This document shows positions 59,624 through 64,000 of a stretch of DNA of 64,000 bases, in pieces. Under the pieces are notes generated by a model that ran no database searches, had not been told where the DNA came from, and saw nothing but the letters and a program-made list of their open reading frames with translations. The DNA lies in assembly GCA_020632715.1 (NCBI GenBank), contig JACKFA010000003.1:310001-374000 (forward strand), in the 5' to 3' direction. The DNA is from Deltaproteobacteria bacterium (GTDB taxonomy: Bacteria; Myxococcota_A; UBA9042; PHBI01). The position numbers and the translations under genes are program-made. Each line of letters starts with the position of its first letter. The first letter of the stretch is position 1.

Positions 59624-60699
59624 GGGGCCGCGGGCGGCGCGAGGTGGACGACGACGTCGCCCTTGTCCTCGCTGCAGTCCGCGTCGACGTCGTCGCACGC
59701 GAAGCGCACGTGGAAGTGGGTGTCGTGCTTCGGCGCGTGCTGGATGAGCGCGTTCCGTGAGCCGTCGCCGCGCACCGCGAAGAGGCGGTCGAGCGTCTCG
59801 GCGGGGACGTCGCCGCGCTTCTCGAGGTAGTCGACCATCGCGCGCTGGATCGCGCGGTCGACGTAGATCCGCACGACGTCCTGCGCCTCGATGAGGCAGG
59901 CCATGAGGGCCCAGGTCTTCTCGAAGTCGATGTCCTTCGGGCCGACCCGGTACATGGTCTCGTTCTGGACGTTGCCGAGGAGGTAGTAGCCGACGTCGGC
60001 GTCGCGACCGCTCTGGTGGCTGACGTGCGGTGGGAAGCGGCCGCCGCTCGGGCGCGAGATGTCGCCGATGAGGATGTCGGCGGTGCCCGGGAAGCGGTCG
60101 GCCATGGCGGCCGTGCAGAGGTGGAGCGTGCGCCAGACCGGCCGCGTCGTGTAGGCGTTGCGCGGGAAGCGAAGGCGATAGCCGCGTCCGCGCGCGAGGT
60201 GGACGCCGTAGTGGAGGCGCCCGTGGGTCGGGCTCCCGACGGAGCGCGCCTCCGGGCGGAAGCCGTGCTGCATGTAGCGGAGGGTGCGGCCGGCCCGGAT
60301 GACGCCGTTCGGGCCGAGGTGGTTCCAGCGCTTGAGGTCCGCGATCGAGACGTTCAGGCGCTTCGCGATGCGCCCGAGCGTGTCGCCCGGCTTGATGTCG
60401 ACCTCGGCGATCCACGACTCCTCGACCTTCTCCTCGGGGAGATCGTCGGGCGCGCGCATCACGGTGAGCTTCTCGCCGAGGCGGATGAGATCGTCCTTGC
60501 CGATCTTGCCGGGGTTCCAGCGGCGGAGATCCTCGACCGAGACGCCCTCGTTCGCGGCGATGCCGTTCAGGGTGTCGCCGGGGCGCACCTCGGTCGTCGA
60601 GGCGACGAGCGCGCGCTCGGGCGCGGTCGGCCAGGCGTCGGGCGTGGGCGAGAGCGCGACGGCGCCCGCGAACACCGTGGACAGGAGGAAGCCGGTCAC
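59620..60699 (-). CDS. mepA: LysM-linked penicillin-insensitive murein endopeptidase (MepA-like)
   Basis: 359 residues from GTG 60699. The N-terminus is a signal peptide. Two LysM-type modules (TEVRPGDTLNGIAANEGVSV and VDIKPGDTLGRIAKRLNVSI, ~35-145) bind glycan, and a MepA/M74 endopeptidase domain follows: HYGVHLARG, HVSHQSGRDADVGYY and THFHVRFAC, with the zinc ligands His and Asp. It cleaves D-Ala-meso-DAP cross-links in the periplasm. LysM targeting of a MepA domain is unusual for the E. coli enzyme. It overlaps trmH. Confidence 0.9.
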   Translation of the reverse strand: MTGFLLSTVFAGAVALSPTPDAWPTAPERALVASTTEVRPGDTLNGIAANEGVSVEDLRRWNPGKIGKDDLIRLGEKLTVMRAPDDLPEEKVEESWIAEVDIKPGDTLGRIAKRLNVSIADLKRWNHLGPNGVIRAGRTLRYMQHGFRPEARSVGSPTHGRLHYGVHLARGRGYRLRFPRNAYTTRPVWRTLHLCTAAMADRFPGTADILIGDISRPSGGRFPPHVSHQSGRDADVGYYLLGNVQNETMYRVGPKDIDFEKTWALMACLIEAQDVVRIYVDRAIQRAMVDYLEKRGDVPAETLDRLFAVRGDGSRNALIQHAPKHDTHFHVRFACDDVDADCSEDKGDVVVHLAPPAAP

Positions 60700-60827
60700 C
60701 CGCGTGTGCTGTCACGCCGCGGCGAGCCGTGTCAAGCCAAAGCCGCCCGCTTCGCGGCGCTGCGTGCTGCCAGCCCCGCGATCGGCGCGCCGCGGGCGCC
60801 GCTGCGTTCCGGGTTTCGCAGCGGGTA

Positions 60828-60841
60828 TGACACAGATGTCA
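60828..60841 (+). promoter_or_regulatory. Dyad upstream of sigma-54 promoter 2
   Basis: TGACACAGATGTCA is a 14-bp dyad (TGACA-N4-TGTCA), perfect in both arms, ending 99 bp before the -24 element. It fits an enhancer-binding-protein site. Confidence 0.4.
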
Positions 60842-60901
60842 CAGGTTCTTCGCACCTGGGGGCCAGCCGTCTCGGACCCCGGAGGTCCGATTTCAATGGT
60901 T

Positions 60902-61018
60902 TCAGCGGGTTGTTGGGGTGGCCCGAGCGGCCCCAGACGCTGGCACGGTTCTCGCTAAGCCAAGAACACGAAAGCGGTTCTCGACTCCGATCTCGGCTTC
61001 GGGCCTCGCTCTCTTCAT
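60902..61018 (-). CDS. Possible small ORF (38 aa) opposite the small-RNA locus
   Basis: On the minus strand, AGGAGG lies five bases before ATG at 61018 and opens a 38-codon frame (MKRARPEAEIGVENRFRVLG onward) that ends at 60902. The spacing is ideal, but codons AGA, TTA, CTT and ACA are atypical for this genome. It competes with the small-RNA reading of the same site, whose CCTCCT is this Shine-Dalgarno box's complement. No similarity known. Confidence 0.3.
   Translation of the reverse strand: MKRARPEAEIGVENRFRVLGLARTVPASGAARATPTTR
60941..60956 (+). promoter_or_regulatory. Sigma-54-like (-24/-12) promoter 2
   Basis: TGGCACG (60941-60947), four bases, then TCGCT (60952-60956). GG-N10-GC spacing is preserved, and only the first base of TTGC differs from the consensus. 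Start expected near 60967. Confidence 0.5.
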
Positions 61019-61092
61019 GAGTTCCTCCTGATGTTCCAGGGACGGTAGCGACACCGAACGGCAAACGGTCTTGCTACCGTCCTTTTCTTTTC
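60967..61092 (+). ncRNA. Candidate small RNA 2
   Basis: This predicted ~126-nt + strand transcript runs to the terminator at 61040-61092. All protein genes around it are on the minus strand, so the terminator's orientation needs a + transcript starting inside the gap. It contains CCTCCT at 61024-61029, complementary to Shine-Dalgarno sequences. Alternatively the same stretch is the ribosome-binding site of the small minus-strand frame above. The rest of 60716-60827 holds no gene I can recognise. Confidence 0.45.
61040..61092 (+). terminator. Intrinsic terminator
   Basis: GGACGGTAGC (61040-61049) and GCTACCGTCC (61073-61082) form a perfect 10-bp stem with a 23-nt loop containing a smaller ACCG/CGGT hairpin, then TTTTCTTTTC. 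It is oriented for + strand transcription; the minus direction has no T run. Confidence 0.8.
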
Positions 61093-61130
61093 TGGATCCA
61101 GGGGTTGGCTCATCGGCGCCGCCCGCCGCG

Positions 61131-62870
61131 TCACCGCTTCGCGCCCGGCGCCCCCGCGAGGAGCCAGGTGACGATCCGGGAGAGCTCCTCGTCGCTGAGC
61201 TCCTCGTAGCTCGGCATCGCCTTCTTCGCCTCGTCCTTGTCGAGCGAGCCGCCGTAGGCCGTCACGTGCCCCGCGTTCCGCACGACGGCGCGCGTCCACT
61301 CGAAGCCGTAGAGCCCGGCGAGATCCGGGCCCGCGGCGTCGACCGCGTAGTCCTTCATGCCGGCGACCAGCGCCGGCGCGTTGTGGCAGTCGGTGCAGTC
61401 CTCGACGAACGCGGCGGCGCCTCGCTCGACGCTCGCGGCGCTGCCCTCCGCGTGACCGCCGAGCGAGCGCAGGTAGTCGACGAGCGCGATCCGCGCGTCG
61501 CCCTCGGCCTCGACGGCGTCCATCTTCCCGTCGAGCGGCGTCTTGCCGAAGAACGCCTCGCCGTTCGGGTGCGCGAGGAAGGCCTCGAGGCGCTGTCGCG
61601 TCCCGTACCCGGCGAGGCCGGGCGACGGGGTCTTCGTCCCGTCGTGGCACCCCGCGCAGCCCTTGTCGCGATAGAGCTCGAGCCCCTCGAAGAGGGGGAT
61701 CCGCCCGCTCGCGTCGATGCCGCCGAGCGCGATCATCTGCTCGGCCGTCGCGGTCGCCTCGTCGGCCTCGGCCATCGCCTTCTGGAAGCGCTCGTTCCCG
61801 GCGTCGTCGGCGAAGCTCACGATCGTCAGCGTCGCGACCCCGACGAGCATCAGCGCGTACGGGATGAGCGTGCGCTTCGACGGCCCCTCGCCCGGCGCGC
61901 GGCGGTCGATGAAGGGCGTCGCGATGAGGAACACGACCGCGAGGCCCGGGAGCACCACCGTGCCCAGCAGGGCGAGCGGCCCGTCGAGGTAGTGGAGGAG
62001 CTGGAAGAGGAAGCGGAAGTACCAGTCGGGGCGCGCCTCGTAGGCCGACGCGGGATCCGCGGGCGCCTCGAGCCCGACCCCGACGAGGAGCGTGAGCGCG
62101 ATCAGCGTCGCGAGCACGACCCCGCTGAGGACGACGGTGCGGAGCGTCTGATAGGGCCACCACGGCTGGCTCGGCGCGGGCTTCGCGCCGGGGCGCGGCT
62201 TCGGCCCGTGGCGCCGCGCGAACGCGAGGTGGAGCGCCGTGAGGAGCCCGAAGACGCCGGGCAGCACGAAGACGTGGAGCGCGTAGAAGCGCGTGAGCGC
62301 CTCGCTCCCGTAGCGCTGACCGCCGAGCATGAGGGTCTTCAGGATGTCGCCGCCGGGGGCGCTCCCCATGACGCCCGTCGCGACGCGCGTGTCCCAGTAG
62401 CCGTGCTGGTCCATGCGCAGGAAGCGGCCGGTGATCCCGAAGCCGAGGAGGGCGAGGAGGAGGACGACGCCGACGATCCAGGTGGCCTCGCGCGGGCGCC
62501 GGTGGGCGCCGTAGAGCAGGGCCTGCGTCATGTGGAGCACCACGACCACGATGAACGCGGACGACGCGAAGTAGTGGATGCCGCGCACGAGGGAGCCGAG
62601 GACGACCTGGTGCTCGAGGTAGTGGAGGCTCCCCCAGGCGCCGGCGACCGACGGCGTGTACACGGCGGCCATCGCGACGCCGGTGATGGCCTCGATGACG
62701 AAGAGGAAGACGAGCACCCCGCCGAGGGCGTACGCGAAGCGCGCGCCGCCCGCGACCTCCGTCGAGAGCAGCGTCTTGACGCCCCCGAAGAGGCCCGTCC
62801 GCGCCTCGAACCCGTCGAGGACGCGCCTCGCGGCGCCGCCGCCGCCGCGTCGCGGTCCGGCGGCGGTCAC
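61131..62870 (-). CDS. Fused cytochrome b6 / subunit IV / di-heme cytochrome c
   Basis: 579 residues from GTG 62870. Helix B has His-13-His (GIHYFASSAFIVVVVLH) and helix D has His-14-His, the spacing of cytochrome b6 type. Further helices (subunit-IV-like) end near 370, and the C-terminal ~170 residues carry two c-type heme sites, CAGCH and CTDCH. It should be the core of a bc-type quinol:cytochrome c oxidoreductase in the inner membrane. The start overlaps the Rieske stop (GTGA), so both are translated together. Confidence 0.9.
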   Translation of the reverse strand: MTAAGPRRGGGGAARRVLDGFEARTGLFGGVKTLLSTEVAGGARFAYALGGVLVFLFVIEAITGVAMAAVYTPSVAGAWGSLHYLEHQVVLGSLVRGIHYFASSAFIVVVVLHMTQALLYGAHRRPREATWIVGVVLLLALLGFGITGRFLRMDQHGYWDTRVATGVMGSAPGGDILKTLMLGGQRYGSEALTRFYALHVFVLPGVFGLLTALHLAFARRHGPKPRPGAKPAPSQPWWPYQTLRTVVLSGVVLATLIALTLLVGVGLEAPADPASAYEARPDWYFRFLFQLLHYLDGPLALLGTVVLPGLAVVFLIATPFIDRRAPGEGPSKRTLIPYALMLVGVATLTIVSFADDAGNERFQKAMAEADEATATAEQMIALGGIDASGRIPLFEGLELYRDKGCAGCHDGTKTPSPGLAGYGTRQRLEAFLAHPNGEAFFGKTPLDGKMDAVEAEGDARIALVDYLRSLGGHAEGSAASVERGAAAFVEDCTDCHNAPALVAGMKDYAVDAAGPDLAGLYGFEWTRAVVRNAGHVTAYGGSLDKDEAKKAMPSYEELSDEELSRIVTWLLAGAPGAKR

Positions 62871-63469
62871 GCGCCCACCTTCTTGCGCTCCGCCGTCGCC
62901 GTCGCGTAGCGGACCCAGGTGACGACGAGGCGGTCGTTCACGACGTCGTAGTCGAGCGGATCGAGGTCGCGCGGCGACGGGTTGGGCTTACCGCCCTCGG
63001 TCGTCTCGACGCGCGCGCCGGAGGTCTCGAAGGAGCTCCCGTGGCACGGGCAGTGGAAGCGCGAGAGGTCGTCGCGGTAGTCGACCGCGCAGCCGAGGTG
63101 GGGACACACGCCCGAGAGCACGGTGAACCCTACGTTCCTGCCGACGTTCTCGGCCGTCCGCTGCACGAGCGCGGAGCCGATCGGCGCGTTCTTCCGCGTC
63201 GACCAGGCGTCGCGCTCGTCCGCGCGCAGGACGACGCGCACGGGCGGCGCCCCGACCTTGAAGGCGGACACCGGGCCGAGCGCGACGGGGAGCCCGTCCT
63301 TCGGTCCGTCGTCGCCCTGGAAGAGCGGCCCGAGCGCGACCCCCGCGGGGCCGAGCAGCGTGGCGGCGCCGACGCACGCGCAGCCGCCGATCGCGGCGCG
63401 CGCGAGGAGGCGGCGGCGACCCGCGTCGGCGGGGGCCTCGGGGGGAGGGGATGGGACATCGTCAGCCAT
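62867..63469 (-). CDS. petA: Rieske iron-sulfur protein
   Basis: 200 residues with a Tat-like RRRLLARAAIGGCACVGA signal-anchor and the Rieske 2Fe-2S ligands CPHLGC and CPCHGS (Cys-x-His ... Cys-x-x-His). It transfers electrons from quinol to the cytochrome c part of the complex. Coupled to the cytochrome b/c gene. The start is ATG at 63469. The gene symbol is by functional analogy. Confidence 0.93.
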   Translation of the reverse strand: MADDVPSPPPEAPADAGRRRLLARAAIGGCACVGAATLLGPAGVALGPLFQGDDGPKDGLPVALGPVSAFKVGAPPVRVVLRADERDAWSTRKNAPIGSALVQRTAENVGRNVGFTVLSGVCPHLGCAVDYRDDLSRFHCPCHGSSFETSGARVETTEGGKPNPSPRDLDPLDYDVVNDRLVVTWVRYATATAERKKVGA

Positions 63470-63561
63470 GGACGTACCTCGCTTGTCGGGGGACCTGGGG
63501 TCGTCTCGTCGGAACGGTCGTGCTCGCGTGTGTCTCGCCTATGCCGGAGGCCGCCGGGCGG

Positions 63562-64000
63562 TCACCGGGCCGCGGGCGGGGTCGGGTCGTCGGGGGCGCC
63601 GCCGCACTGTTTCGGCGGCTCGGTGCAGGCGTTGACGGGGCCGTCGTCCGGGTAGGCGGCGCTCGTCTCGATGTAGCACTTGATGGCGTCGTGCCAGGCG
63701 TCCTGCACGGTGTCGTCGACGACCATGCGGTTGTAGCAGCCCCACTCGCAGCACCCGAGCTCGGCGAAGGCCGGCAGCACCTTGCACCGCTCGAGGTAGG
63801 CGCAGTAGCTGCGGCAGAGGTTCGCCTCGTTCGTGAAGCGCGTCGCCACCGTCTTCTCCCAGTCGCAGAGCACGGGGTCGACCGGCTCCTTGCCGTGGAA
63901 GGACGGGGACTGGCACACCTTCACCGCGCCGAGCGAGGGGAAGAGCGGATCGCCGAGGTACTTCGGGACGTCGCAGGCCTCCCAGCTCTCGGAGACGTCA
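63562..64000 (-). CDS. Cysteine-rich protein (5' end outside window)
   Basis: The reading frame enters from base 64000 and ends at 63562; at least 145 residues. It is rich in Cys (CDVPKYL, VCQSPSF, LCRSYCAYLERC, CCEWGC, NACTEPPKQC), more than ten cysteines, suggesting disulfides or metal binding outside the cytoplasm. No CxxCH heme site is seen. It is upstream of the Rieske gene in the same direction and might be a subunit of the same complex. Family not recognised. Confidence 0.65.
   Translation of the reverse strand, partial: DVSESWEACDVPKYLGDPLFPSLGAVKVCQSPSFHGKEPVDPVLCDWEKTVATRFTNEANLCRSYCAYLERCKVLPAFAELGCCEWGCYNRMVVDDTVQDAWHDAIKCYIETSAAYPDDGPVNACTEPPKQCGGAPDDPTPPAAR

Noticed and set aside
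60707..60735. A sigma-70 promoter for the MepA-like gene
   Set aside because: A perfect TTGACA (complement of 60730-60735) is present, but no -10 hexamer at 17-18 bp is credible.

Overview
The window is a very GC-rich, densely packed bacterial chromosome segment. It most likely comes from a myxobacterium or close relative (phylum Myxococcota). The evidence is a C-terminal MYXO-CTERM-type sorting tail, MopE-like CNGxDDDCDG repeats, an AgmX/PglI-type C-terminal domain on a lipoprotein, a Ser/Thr kinase with a membrane tail, PP2C-type proteins, many Lys-poor lipoproteins, and sigma-54-like promoters. No phage, insertion sequence or CRISPR array is visible.

Layout. 1-9.6 kb: a truncated PP2C phosphatase fused to a cyclic-nucleotide-binding domain, tRNA-Leu(CAA), proC with a HAD hydrolase, scoB, full-length cobalamin-dependent metH, and two lipoproteins. 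9.7-20.9 kb: a methylmalonyl-CoA-mutase-type large subunit diverges from a 1,619-residue fusion (aldehyde dehydrogenase, class III aminotransferase, GNAT acetyltransferase and a second aminotransferase-like module that has lost its PLP lysine). The fusion is translationally coupled to scoA, then ppc and a CapA-like protein. 20.9-33.8 kb: tldE/tldD, rdgB, a Ser/Thr kinase, an AgmX-type lipoprotein, a dual-specificity phosphatase, a degenerate membrane PP2C-like protein, a TlpA-like thioredoxin lipoprotein and a metallophosphoesterase. 34.4-44.5 kb: a membrane zincin, a HAD phosphatase overlapping an M1 aminopeptidase with HEAT-like repeats, a Cys-containing lipoprotein, and a VanY/MopE/MYXO-CTERM protein. 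44.7-49.5 kb: an UshA-like lipoprotein interrupted by an in-frame TGA, and a SWIM-SNF2 helicase. 49.7-50.9 kb: tRNA-Val(GAC), rpmI, rplT, ihfA and tRNA-Pro(GGG) in one apparent transcription unit. 51-64 kb: lipoproteins, mtnP/PfkB kinase/psd with overlapping starts, a CinA-like protein with a zinc-motif protein, glpX, trmH, a LysM-MepA endopeptidase, and a cytochrome b/c fusion with its Rieske partner, then a truncated Cys-rich protein.

The strongest unusual signal is at 44678-46039. The TGA at 44912-44914 is followed, after exactly 18 nt, by a GGTCT apical loop on a 6-bp stem, closely resembling the E. coli fdhF SECIS as I remember it. The two halves read as one UshA-like metallophosphoesterase with a C-G-Sec motif, so I annotate a selenoprotein. 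The second signal is two gene-free gaps (33850-34373 and 60700-61130). Each has a GG-N10-GC sigma-54-type promoter followed about 120-150 nt later by an intrinsic terminator on the + strand, and so looks like a small-RNA gene. The third is the four-module fusion enzyme.

Pathway links inside the window are modest. MetH and MtnP both belong to the S-adenosylmethionine cycle. ScoA and ScoB are the two subunits of one CoA-transferase but are encoded 12 kb apart. Ppc, GlpX, MCM and CoA-transferase serve central carbon metabolism. The Rieske and cytochrome b/c proteins form a bc-type quinol-oxidising complex.
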